Shown here: in pieces, positions 1-7,040 of the stretch
Layout of the letters: each line of letters begins with the position of its first letter
How positions within the stretch are numbered: the stretch's first letter is position 1
From: Candidatus Methanoperedentaceae archaeon
GTDB taxonomy: Archaea; Halobacteriota; Methanosarcinia; Methanosarcinales; Methanoperedenaceae
Direction of reading: 5' to 3'
NCBI GenBank assembly: GCA_027371625.1
Contig: DAHXMQ010000141.1
Span: 1 to 11,271 of the forward strand
Length of the DNA: 11,271 bases
Position numbers and translations under genes: made by a program
Notes under the pieces: model-generated
What the model was told of the DNA's origin: nothing
What the model saw: only the letters and a program-made list of their open reading frames with translations
Databases searched by the model: none

Positions 1-658
1 TTATATCGAACAGGCGCGGATGGAAATATATCTTTGTTTCAAGCTTTTCCCTGGTATCGATCCGTTCGGCGATGCCGAGTTCCTCTGCTTTTGCATTGAT
101 TTCGTCCTTGTGCTCTATCAGCTCATCGATGACGGATGAAATGCTTATTTCCTTTTTCCCGATGCCGGTATTTGCGTTCTCGAATATGTCAATCACTGCA
201 TATATGTTCTTTACGGGACAGAACCTGAAGTTTTGCCCGACCCATACCGTCAGCTTATCAAGTTCCCTGGCAAGCGCGCTCCTGATGTAATCATGTTTCT
301 TCCTGATGTCCGCGGGTATTGCTCTTTTTATGATCTGCACGAACTCGGTTTCGGACTCGTGCTTTGACATTATGCTGCTTCCTCTAAGATGGTAGCTGAC
401 AACGTAGCCGGAAGGAAGCCTGCCCGACTCTACCTGTATATTCGGATGGGTTCTGGCTATTTCCGTTATGGTATCGGTCTTTTCCTTAGCTTCCTGCAGC
501 ACTGCTGCGGTATTGCCATCGGGAGGAGTTTTTCTCGAACGCTGCCTGAGCGCTTTAAAGGCAGGTTGAGGTTTAAATGTCATGATTTGTGCTGCTGTAT
601 TCTCTTCATGAGCATGTTGTTCTGAAGGCATTATTTCAAGGGAAAGTTGTTTTAACAT
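1..658 (-). CDS. hypothetical protein, partial (C-terminus beyond the window)
   Basis: An open frame of 219 codons reads from the ATG at 658 to the left edge with no stop, so the C-terminus is missing. The start is supported by a Shine-Dalgarno sequence AGGTGA (670-665) six bases upstream. I do not recognise the family. The first 60 or so residues are polar and low in hydrophobics, probably disordered. Residues 70-150 look like a mixed alpha/beta domain (SGYVVSYHLRG, then LTVWVGQNFRFCPVKNIYAV). Residues 165-205 are a charged helical stretch rich in E and K. There is no signal peptide or membrane segment. It starts 36 bases after the small membrane protein gene and is probably the next gene of the same minus-strand transcript. 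No function can be assigned. Confidence 0.8.
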   Translation of the reverse strand, partial: MLKQLSLEIMPSEQHAHEENTAAQIMTFKPQPAFKALRQRSRKTPPDGNTAAVLQEAKEKTDTITEIARTHPNIQVESGRLPSGYVVSYHLRGSSIMSKHESETEFVQIIKRAIPADIRKKHDYIRSALARELDKLTVWVGQNFRFCPVKNIYAVIDIFENANTGIGKKEISISSVIDELIEHKDEINAKAEELGIAERIDTREKLETKIYFHPRLFDI

Positions 659-694
659 TTTATGTCACCTGATATTTGTTTTGATTGATTTTGT

Positions 695-943
695 TTAATT
701 CAAAGAATATATGGAAGCAATTCCCCAGAAAATCGTTATCGGCAAGCTGATCAATATCGTAGTGTAGTACGCAAGTGTAGCCAGTGCGATAAGACTGGTC
801 GACATTCCAGCGAAATTGATTATCGAGCCAAATGGGTCGCAATCCTTCAATGTTGCCCTGTTTTTGATGACGCCTTTCATCAGAAACAGCGTTCCTGTCA
901 GGAACAGCGCGTTTGCAAGACTGAATATAAATTCCGTGTTCAT
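695..943 (-). CDS. small three-helix membrane protein, weakly SemiSWEET/PQ-loop-like
   Basis: This 82-residue protein has three predicted membrane helices, at about residues 5-24, 39-58 and 61-80, with a short basic cytoplasmic-type loop (KGVIKNRATLKD) between the first two. The size and three-helix layout resemble bacterial and archaeal SemiSWEET/PQ-loop half-transporters, but the clear proline-glutamine signature is missing, so this is only a suggestion. The start is well supported: AAGGAGA (957-951) lies seven bases before the ATG. The gene begins 21 bases after the stop of the XPA-like gene and is presumably cotranscribed with it. An overlapping longer frame (660-986) lacks a ribosome site of this quality and is taken as a shadow. 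Substrate and role are unknown. Confidence 0.75.
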   Translation of the reverse strand: MNTEFIFSLANALFLTGTLFLMKGVIKNRATLKDCDPFGSIINFAGMSTSLIALATLAYYTTILISLPITIFWGIASIYSLN

Positions 944-964
944 GGATTTTTCTCCTTCGTTTTA

Positions 965-1531
965 TCATTGATTCTTCTCTCTGCAATATTTCCGTGCAAG
1001 CTGTATGGTTTTCTTATCCTTTCCGTAGTTAACTTCCAGTTCCTCAAACAGGTGTTCCCTTTCAAGTCTCAAGGCATCTTGTTCTTTTGACCATTTGAAG
1101 CAGCGATTGCAATGATCAATTCCAGTTTCCCAGTAGTCGTTATTGTCGTCGCCTTCCCTGCAGTCGGCTTTCAGGTCGTGAAGTTCACGTATCCTTTCGC
1201 CTATTTCCCAGAGGCGCTTTGTTATTTCCGATACAATTTTGTTTTCAGTTTTAACTTTTTTGAACCATTCGATCAGCCGTTTCTTCCTTGTCTGATGCGC
1301 TTTTATGCCCGCTTCTCTGCGTTTGGCATGGAGACGTGCGCCATCTTCGCTTTTGAATGGTTGTACATCTTTCTCTTCCCAGAGGCGCATGGGCGCAGCT
1401 GAACTGTAATGAGGGTTTTTGACTTCTTTATATGGAATATTCAGTTTGAGAGGGTCAATTCCGAATTGTTTCTTATACCATTTCAGAGTGTGCCATTTTT
1501 TATCCTTATTTTTACGATTGGAACGGTGCAT
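965..1531 (-). CDS. basic protein with an XPA C-terminal-like DNA-binding motif
   Basis: This 188-residue, strongly basic protein probably acts on nucleic acid. Residues 36-51 read KEVKNPHYSSAAPMRL, followed by WEEKDV and a long K/R-rich helix (about 65-95). The pattern NPH(H/Y), four variable residues, (x)M(K/R)L(Y/W), then a basic helix is how I remember the C-terminal domain of the XPA nucleotide-excision repair protein and its wider DNA-binding superfamily. A pair CNRC (141-144) with C124 and C183 could bind a metal. I chose the ATG at 1531 because GAGTGAG sits just upstream. A TTG start at 1552 would put the start inside the Toprim gene. The gene lies four bases after that Toprim gene. 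Assignment to an XPA-like fold is from memory of the motif, not from a search. Confidence 0.7.
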   Translation of the reverse strand: MHRSNRKNKDKKWHTLKWYKKQFGIDPLKLNIPYKEVKNPHYSSAAPMRLWEEKDVQPFKSEDGARLHAKRREAGIKAHQTRKKRLIEWFKKVKTENKIVSEITKRLWEIGERIRELHDLKADCREGDDNNDYWETGIDHCNRCFKWSKEQDALRLEREHLFEELEVNYGKDKKTIQLARKYCREKNQ

Positions 1532-1535
1532 TATC

Positions 1536-2492
1536 TCACTCTTCCTTGTCAATAGCAGGCGCTACGAATTTATCGAATATCCCCTGCCATTTCGTGGTGT
1601 CTCTTTCTTCCCTGTCTATAGTCTCGTTAATAACTCCCGGTTTCCAGTATTCTTGAATCGCATTTTCGATGAGTTCTCTCGCCGGTTCATCTCCCAGCGA
1701 TTCCCACTGGTACTCGCCCGGTCTTTCAGGATTCTCAGGAAGGCGCCATTTATCAATATGCTCCTTGTTCAATCCAACTCTCACAAATTTCAGAGCTTCG
1801 AGATGCTCTTTCATCTGGCGTTGCATCTCTTCATTGTTCTCAGAATCTATTACTTCCATCCATACCAGATGGATCAGGAACCATTTTCGTATATCTTTGA
1901 GCGCATTTAACGGAATTGTTATTCCCTTGCCTCTACTGCCTCTATCTAAGTGAGGCTCATAGTCGCCGAAGTAGAGGATTATTATGGGTTTTCTGTATTG
2001 TTTATACAGCTCTGCAAGATACTCTGCTATGTCCCACTTGTGGCGTATTGAGGTATCGCCTTTAAAGGGAGCTAATGGAATCCTGTATGGCGAAGTGTAA
2101 TGCTCGAACTGGGAATACATAGCCTGTGCTTCGAACCATATGATCACAATATTTTCCTGGCGTGAGAACACTTCATAGATAGCTTCTTCTTTTCTCAGTG
2201 AGTTGAGCCAATCCCCGATATTCTGAAAACCATGTCCTGCTTTGTAGATTGTTCTCGTATCGTCCACAAGCGTATCCGGTCTCCAGCCGTTCCAGAATTC
2301 CTTTCTTGCACGTGCCGCGTAGCTTTTTATCTTTCCATAGTCGCTTTTCACAAGACCGAGTTTCTGAACGCATTGATAGAAAGCCCATCGCAAGGTCACG
2401 CCATATGGTACTGACTCGATTTCCTCGAGCATCCAGTTAAGGACCTTGGCGGTTTCCGGGGAAGGATTATAGTTTGATGTTGTTTCGGTCAT
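1536..2492 (-). CDS. Toprim-domain protein related to topoisomerase VI A-like proteins
   Basis: This 318-residue protein has the layout of phage and plasmid Toprim proteins distantly related to topoisomerase VI subunit A/Spo11. An N-terminal helix-turn-helix-like part (about 30-70) contains GVTLRWAFYQ, similar to the TLRxxFY segment of that family. The Toprim core follows: IVIIWFEAQAM (about 115-125) supplies the glutamate (E121), and IIILYFGDYEP (170-180) supplies the acidic pair (D177, E179) where most members have DxD followed by PSG. The tail VGLNKEHIDKWRLPENP (239-255) and a WESLGDEP segment are also typical. Such proteins are expected to cut or join DNA or RNA using metal at the acidic cluster, but this subfamily has no firmly known reaction. 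Its ATG overlaps the previous stop by four bases (ATGA), indicating translational coupling. Substitution of the second Asp by Glu is worth noting. Confidence 0.85.
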   Translation of the reverse strand: MTETTSNYNPSPETAKVLNWMLEEIESVPYGVTLRWAFYQCVQKLGLVKSDYGKIKSYAARARKEFWNGWRPDTLVDDTRTIYKAGHGFQNIGDWLNSLRKEEAIYEVFSRQENIVIIWFEAQAMYSQFEHYTSPYRIPLAPFKGDTSIRHKWDIAEYLAELYKQYRKPIIILYFGDYEPHLDRGSRGKGITIPLNALKDIRKWFLIHLVWMEVIDSENNEEMQRQMKEHLEALKFVRVGLNKEHIDKWRLPENPERPGEYQWESLGDEPARELIENAIQEYWKPGVINETIDREERDTTKWQGIFDKFVAPAIDKEE

Positions 2493-3202
2493 AGTCTGAA
2501 AGCTGTGTTCGCTGCCCTGTCCATAGTCTCAAGCAGGGTGGTCGTATCTATGGATATTTGCCGTATTTGGTTATTTACCGGAATCGGCGATCCGTGAATT
2601 ATGAAAGGCATCAAATCCACAGTGTAATTTCGTTTTCCAGTCTCCGGAGCAAGTTCCACGTCCCGCGGGATCGTTCCATCCCTGATGTCAGAATAAAACT
2701 CATCCCCGGCTCTGAGGAGGTCAACGGGATCCCATCTTTTAGTCATATTGTTTCTCAACAGTCTATAAAATGGGTTCCCCTGGTTGGTGTAGAGGTTGTA
2801 TACGGCGAGTGCCATTATCATATGATAGCAAGCATGGCTATCAGATAGACCTCTACAGGTATGATACAGGACGGCTTTCTTTATTCCATGTTTCATGCTT
2901 ACTGCCAGTGTCAGGGTATGCGTGTCCGAATACGACTCTGATTTTATCTCCATCTGCAATTCAAGATTGCTTGAAGGAGTAAGTGGATCTATTATGCCCG
3001 CGCTCCGTAACTGATAAGGCATCATGGTGATGGCTTTCAGTATCGTTTTGCTCACGCCCGGAACGCTTGTTGAATTGCGTGCGCTCTTTGCGTCGGGGTC
3101 ATGCTGGTGCGCAATCGCGATGTCCGGGCAGTAAGGGCTGATATCATTTCCTGGGACGGCAGGAGTCAGCCAGTTAAGATATCTGGTCCATGTATCGGGC
3201 AT
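2489..3202 (-). CDS. hypothetical protein, 237 residues
   Basis: I do not recognise this protein. It is soluble, without a signal peptide or clear membrane helix, and looks like a mixed alpha/beta fold. The N-terminal third is proline-rich and contains an H-x-H pair (AIAHQHDPDAKSARN). The middle holds a beta-rich stretch (DTHTLTLAVSMKHGIKKAVLYHTCRG) and then a helical stretch with several His and Tyr (DSHACYHMIMALAVYNLY). I chose the ATG at 3202 because AGGTGA (3213-3208) lies five bases before it. A GTG at 3211 would begin inside that ribosome site. The stop overlaps the start of the Toprim gene, so the two proteins are probably made in step and may work together. A 105-base gap separates it from the upstream zinc-ribbon gene, so a new transcript could begin here, although I see no strong TATA box. 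Confidence 0.8.
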   Translation of the reverse strand: MPDTWTRYLNWLTPAVPGNDISPYCPDIAIAHQHDPDAKSARNSTSVPGVSKTILKAITMMPYQLRSAGIIDPLTPSSNLELQMEIKSESYSDTHTLTLAVSMKHGIKKAVLYHTCRGLSDSHACYHMIMALAVYNLYTNQGNPFYRLLRNNMTKRWDPVDLLRAGDEFYSDIRDGTIPRDVELAPETGKRNYTVDLMPFIIHGSPIPVNNQIRQISIDTTTLLETMDRAANTAFRL

Positions 3203-3307
3203 TTGCGTCACCTATGTTGAAAGTTATGTTTTGATAACGGTGTATTACTTTTACGGGATTTTCAATTATGTTTGGTACATTGGAGAAAACGGCGTGAATA
3301 TAAGGGA

Positions 3308-3625
3308 TTATGCGATAGTTTCTGTCCTTTTGAGTTCTTCAAGCGCATGAAAAGATACTTTGCCTCCATGATTGACATCTATTTCGATAGCTTCCTTGGG
3401 AGTTCTACCTTCTCTATGGCATTTGTCACAGACAATGGCGACGGCTCTTTTGGTGTTATCTTGCGGCATTTTCCAGGTTGGAGCGTTCCACTCGGCTTTG
3501 TAGATAAGTGCAACGAGTTGTATTGTATCCGTTTTTCTCAGGAGAACCGTGCTTCCGCATGCGCAGCATTTGATTTGAATTTTATTTATGGCGCAACTTC
3601 CGCCTCTCTTCTGACCTATTCTCAT
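3308..3625 (-). CDS. small zinc-ribbon protein
   Basis: This 105-residue protein has two cysteine pairs, C20/C23 (KCCACG) and C66/C69 (CDKC), spaced as in a zinc ribbon. Between them is an insertion of about 40 residues with strands and Trp residues. The C-terminal part (AIEIDVNHGGKVSFHALEELK) resembles the strand-turn-strand tail of many small archaeal zinc-ribbon proteins of unknown role. The ATG at 3625 overlaps the preceding stop by four bases (ATGA), so it is translated by coupling. A longer reading would need a TTG at 3655 inside the neighbour and is less likely. It may bind nucleic acid or a protein partner, but nothing in the sequence decides which. Confidence 0.8.
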   Translation of the reverse strand: MRIGQKRGGSCAINKIQIKCCACGSTVLLRKTDTIQLVALIYKAEWNAPTWKMPQDNTKRAVAIVCDKCHREGRTPKEAIEIDVNHGGKVSFHALEELKRTETIA

Positions 3626-4005
3626 GTGCCTGTTGGTAATGACCAGTCGTGCCAAGGTTCTTCAATTCCCAAATCCTTGTATGCATTAAGATTGTCTTTT
3701 AACTGGTCGGCATACAAACGATTCATAGCATCCAACCCACCATACTCTGCTATTTCAAGCATTATCTCAGTGGCCTTTTCACGCCCAAGTTTATTGAATA
3801 ATAACGTGGCTAATATACGATGCGCTCCAACATAATCATGATTGTTCCTTGATTCTGCTTCTTGATCGCACATTTGCACAAGCTCTTCAAGTTTCATTAC
3901 TGGGTGCTCGTCAATTATGTCCTTTACAAACATTGGGCAGGTTGTGGGATAATAACAAAGATATCCATCACCTTCATCTTTCATTCTAACGATTTTTAGT
4001 TTCAT
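3622..4005 (-). CDS. hypothetical protein, 127 residues
   Basis: I do not recognise this protein. It is acidic and soluble. The N-terminal part (MKLKIVRMKDEGDGYLCYYP) could form a short strand pair, and the rest is mostly helical, with a repeat-like run of helices between about 40 and 110 (EELVQMCDQEAESRN, RILATLLFNKL, ATEIMLEIAEYGG). It ends in a Trp-rich tail (EEPWHDWSLP). I chose the ATG at 4005 because AGAGGT (4016-4011) lies five bases upstream. A GTG at 4038 lies upstream of that site and has no support. It begins 38 bases after the membrane protein gene and is translationally coupled to the following zinc-ribbon gene, so it sits in the same transcript. Confidence 0.75.
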   Translation of the reverse strand: MKLKIVRMKDEGDGYLCYYPTTCPMFVKDIIDEHPVMKLEELVQMCDQEAESRNNHDYVGAHRILATLLFNKLGREKATEIMLEIAEYGGLDAMNRLYADQLKDNLNAYKDLGIEEPWHDWSLPTGT

Positions 4006-4043
4006 ATTCAACCTCTTTTTAATTTGGTTTTTATGCACGGACG

Positions 4044-4826
4044 CTAAGCGATGCCTCGGAATAAATTCCGAGGTTGCATCACTATTCGTATTGCGGCTTT
4101 AAGAGAAATGGGTTTGATGACGAAAAAATAAATAAGCCCGGTTATGAAAACTGCTGCGTAGATGTCAGCCAGTTGCATGATAACAGCAAACAAACCTATC
4201 GGCATTGCCAGTTCAAAGAGCGCAGAGGCACACGATTCCAGTGAGTTCTTTCCAATTATTTTTATTGACGCATATATGATTTTAAACGGATCAGAGTCTG
4301 TATTTTCATTCGTACTCATACGAATCGAAAGGATTTCAGTATATCTAGAAATGAAAAGAATCACGCCTGCGTGTATAATCCACAAGAGCATACCGACGCT
4401 GTAGTCGTAACCGAAGCTGCGGAACAGCGGGAGGTATCCGATTCCTGCGGCTGCGATTAGTACAACCAGGATATTCGTCATTGCGACACTCTTTATAACA
4501 TCATATCTGATTGCACTGAAAGCCGGAGCCTTTGTGCTCACGGATATTGCAACGGTATCGAATAAGCTGTTTGACAGCATTATTATCGAGAAGACAACGA
4601 GGCATATGGTGAAAAACTCCGGGGTGAAGAGTACATGCATGATATTCAGGTTCGTTTGACCAGAGAGAATCATACTGAGTCCCGCGAAGAAGAGTACTGC
4701 GAAGAGCGCAGCGCCCGCTAGGGAAAGCATAAATGCCGTTTTGAGCAGGTATATAGTTCCCGGTTTAATGATTTCACTGGATTCGATATTTAAGAACGAG
4801 CTAAGATCTTTCATGTTATTTATCAT
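4044..4826 (-). CDS. polytopic membrane protein, about six helices
   Basis: This 260-residue integral membrane protein has predicted helices at about 30-53, 71-90, 113-131, 143-160, 201-220 and 222-240. The N-terminal 20 residues are polar (MKDLSSFLNIESSEII), and a polar loop lies at 166-195 (STNENTDSDPFK). There is no signal peptide. The helix pattern and SxxFDTVAIS motif near residue 86 recall small archaeal membrane proteins of the Yip1/DUF type, but I do not recognise the family with confidence. The ATG at 4826 is supported by AAGAGGA (4837-4831), four bases before it. An A/T-rich TATA-like stretch lies just upstream. The last codons form a strong hairpin (see 4050-4080). Confidence 0.75.
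   Translation of the reverse strand: MINNMKDLSSFLNIESSEIIKPGTIYLLKTAFMLSLAGAALFAVLFFAGLSMILSGQTNLNIMHVLFTPEFFTICLVVFSIIMLSNSLFDTVAISVSTKAPAFSAIRYDVIKSVAMTNILVVLIAAAGIGYLPLFRSFGYDYSVGMLLWIIHAGVILFISRYTEILSIRMSTNENTDSDPFKIIYASIKIIGKNSLESCASALFELAMPIGLFAVIMQLADIYAAVFITGLIYFFVIKPISLKAAIRIVMQPRNLFRGIA
4050..4080 (-). repeat. strong stem-loop overlapping the 3' end of the membrane protein gene
   Basis: A perfect 9-bp inverted repeat, CCTCGGAAT (4054-4062) and ATTCCGAGG (4065-4073), has a two-base loop. The stem is extended by GATG (4050-4053) pairing with CATC (4077-4080) past a small bulge. It lies in the final codons of the membrane protein gene, just before its TAG. There is no T-run after it, so it is not a simple terminator. 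It could stabilise or process the mRNA end. Confidence 0.5.
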
Positions 4827-4830
4827 AAAT

Positions 4831-4858
4831 TCCTCTTATTTGTTTTTATAAATAATAT
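4831..4858 (-). promoter_or_regulatory. possible internal promoter and ribosome site of the membrane protein gene
   Basis: In the 55-base gap before the membrane protein gene the minus strand carries a TATA-like TTTATAAAAA (4852-4843), then AAGAGGA (4837-4831). The ribosome site is convincing. The TATA-like element is close to the start, so a transcript from it would be nearly leaderless. It may be chance in A/T-rich DNA. Confidence 0.3.
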
Positions 4859-4881
4859 TCGATTTTGTGTTTGGATGATTT

Positions 4882-5154
4882 TCATTTTTTTGAGTCTCCG
4901 GGCCCGAACCTGTGTGACCCCACGAACTTGTGCTCGTAACGTTTTGCTACCCAGACATTTCTGAATCGGTAGTTCTTCGTATTAGTTCGCTCGTTCTGTT
5001 TCCACGCTATTCTGTTTGCAAGCCTCTCGTTGCATCTTTCGATGTTATCTTCCGTAATTATTATCTGTTCCCACATGTCCTCTATTTTTTCGTTAATTGC
5101 GTTCCGAAGTTCAGGGATTGCGTTGATTAATACGCCAAGGACGTTTGTGCGCAT
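4882..5154 (-). CDS. small hypothetical protein, 90 residues
   Basis: This 90-residue protein is unrecognised. The first half is helical (PELRNAINEKIEDMWEQI, then EDNIERCNERLANRI) and could form a short coiled coil or helical hairpin. The C-terminal half is basic and aromatic (NYRFRNVWVAKRYEHKF), which would suit nucleic-acid binding, although this is only composition. The start is well supported: GGAGG lies seven bases before the ATG, inside the end of the preceding gene, and the two frames overlap by 28 bases. It is probably translated from the same mRNA as the 135-residue protein. Confidence 0.7.
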   Translation of the reverse strand: MRTNVLGVLINAIPELRNAINEKIEDMWEQIIITEDNIERCNERLANRIAWKQNERTNTKNYRFRNVWVAKRYEHKFVGSHRFGPGDSKK

Positions 5155-5534
5155 TTTAATTCCTCCATTTCAATGATTTTATATTCAGATACTTTGCAAT
5201 CAATTTTGCTTAAAACCAAGGTCATGTTAAATTCTTCGCCGTCTATGTAAGTCCACAAAATGGTTTGTGGAATGATTGTGCTCAATTTACAGGAAAAGAA
5301 AGGATCAGCTTCTTTCAACTTGATCCAGAGCCCAACGATTTTCTCTTCATGAGCGCAATAGCATGTATTATCTTTCGCTTCCTTTTTGATGCTTTCGGGT
5401 GGATTTTGTTCGGGTATCCATCGGAAGGTTTTTATTTTGAGAAGCGCTTCCATCTTTTCAAGGTCGATATTAATTCCCATCAATTCGTCATCATGAAACC
5501 CAAGATCAATCGGTTTGGTTTTTTCAATTGGCAT
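5127..5534 (-). CDS. hypothetical protein, 135 residues
   Basis: I do not recognise this protein. It is soluble and looks like an alpha/beta fold with alternating strands in the second half (IVGLWIKLK, TIIPQTILWTYID, FNMTLVLSKID, EYKIIEMEEL). It has six Cys-free stretches but a CYC pair in the middle (about residue 57), which may or may not bind metal. The ATG at 5534 is preceded by AGGTG (5544-5540) at five bases. The 75-base gap to the nuclease-HhH gene upstream holds a possible TATA box, so this gene may start its own transcript. It overlaps the next gene by 28 bases. Confidence 0.75.
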   Translation of the reverse strand: MPIEKTKPIDLGFHDDELMGINIDLEKMEALLKIKTFRWIPEQNPPESIKKEAKDNTCYCAHEEKIVGLWIKLKEADPFFSCKLSTIIPQTILWTYIDGEEFNMTLVLSKIDCKVSEYKIIEMEELKCAQTSLAY

Positions 5535-5539
5535 TTCAA

Positions 5540-5579
5540 CACCTATTTATTTATTGAAGTTCTACGATTTATTTAATTC
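5540..5579 (-). promoter_or_regulatory. possible promoter before the 135-residue protein gene
   Basis: The minus strand has a TATA-like TTAAATAAAT (5575-5566) about 30 bases before the ATG at 5534, followed by AGGTG (5544-5540). It lies in one of the few sizeable gaps of the minus-strand gene run. Composition is A/T-rich, so chance is possible. Confidence 0.35.
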
Positions 5580-5609
5580 ACGTCTATTAATACCTGTCTG
5601 TTTATGTGT

Positions 5610-7040
5610 TTATGTATACCAGAGCAGGCTTTCTCGGGTGATGTTTTTTTTTCTCTCTTTTTTGGTGTGGTGGTTGCAATATCCGGTAAGTTTGCACTGC
5701 TCGCAGTTTGTGATCCTGTCGCAGTACTTTTTGCGAATGTACCAGAGCGCATGGCTTATGATCCCGCGGTTGCCTCCAAGGTACTGGTCAGCAAATTTGC
5801 CAAGCTCAGTTTCATATTCGCCCACGTTCTGGATCAGTCCGATTCTGGCTATGCTTGCGAATCTGATATTGAAAGGACACGCTTCAAGGAACTTATTGTC
5901 AGTGAGTGGGAGATTCCACGGACCTTTGAGCACCATGCCGCGGACGAACTGGCAGGATATTCTCGGTCCTGCGCCATATACGCTTTTCTGGATATCCATT
6001 CTGATAGAATTGCATACCTTCTCCAGGTTCTCCGATTGCGCTTCAAGATGTTTGTTATACAGAATATCGAAGCTGTAATCGTATCGCTTCATGTAATCAG
6101 CCGCTTCAAGGATTGACCTTGGTTGTGCGCTATATCCCATTGAGCTATCACACATCAGCGGGAACTTAGCTTCCGTAAGGATCTCGGCGATAGTATTGAT
6201 CGTTTTTTCGGTTCCAATAGCATCCTCGAGCACAGTGAGTTGGTCCGGCAGGAACAAATTCTTTGCCTCAAGAGCTTTTCTGGCGTTTATGAAAAGTGCT
6301 GCATTGCTTCTTCTATCGAGTACGCTGTAGAACAGCCAGAACCACACGTCGCGTTGATCAAGTAATTTCCCATCAAATCCATGGATGTTAATTTCATGCG
6401 CCCTGATCGGCGCAGATTCACTGAGGTCAGCAAATATATCGGCGATCTTTTTCCTTGCTGTGTGGTCATGTATCCCGGATTCCTGCCAGGCTTTGATACT
6501 TTCAATATCCAATGCAAGCACGGGGTCGGTTATTTTCTGTTTTATGACATCCGTTGCACTGATATCCGGTCTGCGAGTATAGAGGGTCGTGAGGAGGGAA
6601 TTGTGTTGTTGCTGGACTGATGAAGAATCAAATGGAGGCGCAGATTTGATAACTTCTTCGGGGTCGAGTGTGATGGGGTGTATTCGATTTAATCGACACA
6701 GGTTAACCAGTTCATCAGAGAATCCCACCGTGGTTACGAGGGCACAAATTATATTTTTTTCAGGAATATCCATAATGCGTGAGAAGTCTTTCCTGTACCT
6801 GAGCACCTGGTTCTTTACGATAGACGGGTCCTCAACGTATGTGCATTTTATTTCAGCTATAACGCAATTGTCGCTGCATTTATACAGGATGTCTATACGG
6901 CTGTTCGAATTCAATCGTTTCTGATTTTCGATGAATTCGAGTTTACCCGTAAACCTCGGTATTCTAAGAAGGTCAGGGTTCCAGATAAGTGCGATCTCAA
7001 TTTCCCATTCCGGTATGTATATGTTATGTTCATTTGCCAT
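5610..7040 (-). CDS. fusion of NucS/RecB-like nuclease domain and endonuclease III-like HhH Fe-S domain
   Basis: This 476-residue protein is built from two DNA-acting parts. Residues 10-130 look like the NucS/DUF91-type PD-(D/E)XK nuclease: acidic residues near 13-15 (EIEIALIWNPDLL), then SRIDILY (D50), then VIAEIK (E63, K65), and a QVLRYRKDF helix. Residues 220-460 resemble the endonuclease III/HhH-GPD fold: YGAGPRIS (355-362) fits the helix-hairpin-helix, ARIGL (398-402) fits the helix that normally follows the catalytic Asp, and four cysteines C440, C446, C449 and C455 match the Fe-S loop (five residues in the first gap where endonuclease III has six). The canonical catalytic Asp appears replaced (near F390), so the HhH part may bind rather than cleave. 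The start overlaps the PriL stop by 11 bases. The likely role is repair or nicking tied to replication; the domain calls come from motif reading. Confidence 0.8.
   Translation of the reverse strand: MANEHNIYIPEWEIEIALIWNPDLLRIPRFTGKLEFIENQKRLNSNSRIDILYKCSDNCVIAEIKCTYVEDPSIVKNQVLRYRKDFSRIMDIPEKNIICALVTTVGFSDELVNLCRLNRIHPITLDPEEVIKSAPPFDSSSVQQQHNSLLTTLYTRRPDISATDVIKQKITDPVLALDIESIKAWQESGIHDHTARKKIADIFADLSESAPIRAHEINIHGFDGKLLDQRDVWFWLFYSVLDRRSNAALFINARKALEAKNLFLPDQLTVLEDAIGTEKTINTIAEILTEAKFPLMCDSSMGYSAQPRSILEAADYMKRYDYSFDILYNKHLEAQSENLEKVCNSIRMDIQKSVYGAGPRISCQFVRGMVLKGPWNLPLTDNKFLEACPFNIRFASIARIGLIQNVGEYETELGKFADQYLGGNRGIISHALWYIRKKYCDRITNCEQCKLTGYCNHHTKKERKKNITRESLLWYT

Noticed and set aside
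389..625. Plus-strand open frames opposite the partial left-edge gene (also 72-290)
   Set aside because: They are antisense shadows of the 219-codon minus-strand frame, which has a ribosome site and coding-like composition.
660..986. A 108-codon minus-strand frame overlapping the small membrane protein
   Set aside because: It is in another frame over the same DNA, and the 82-residue frame has a strong Shine-Dalgarno site and clear membrane helices.
1205..1388. A 13-base direct repeat TTCCCAGAGGCGC at 1205-1217 and 1376-1388
   Set aside because: Both copies encode RLWE-type segments of one protein and are best explained by coding similarity or chance.
5515..6116. Long plus-strand frames (170 to 187 codons) opposite the nuclease-HhH gene
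   Set aside because: The minus-strand protein has coherent nuclease, HhH and Fe-S motifs; the plus-strand translations are shadow-like and lack ribosome sites.
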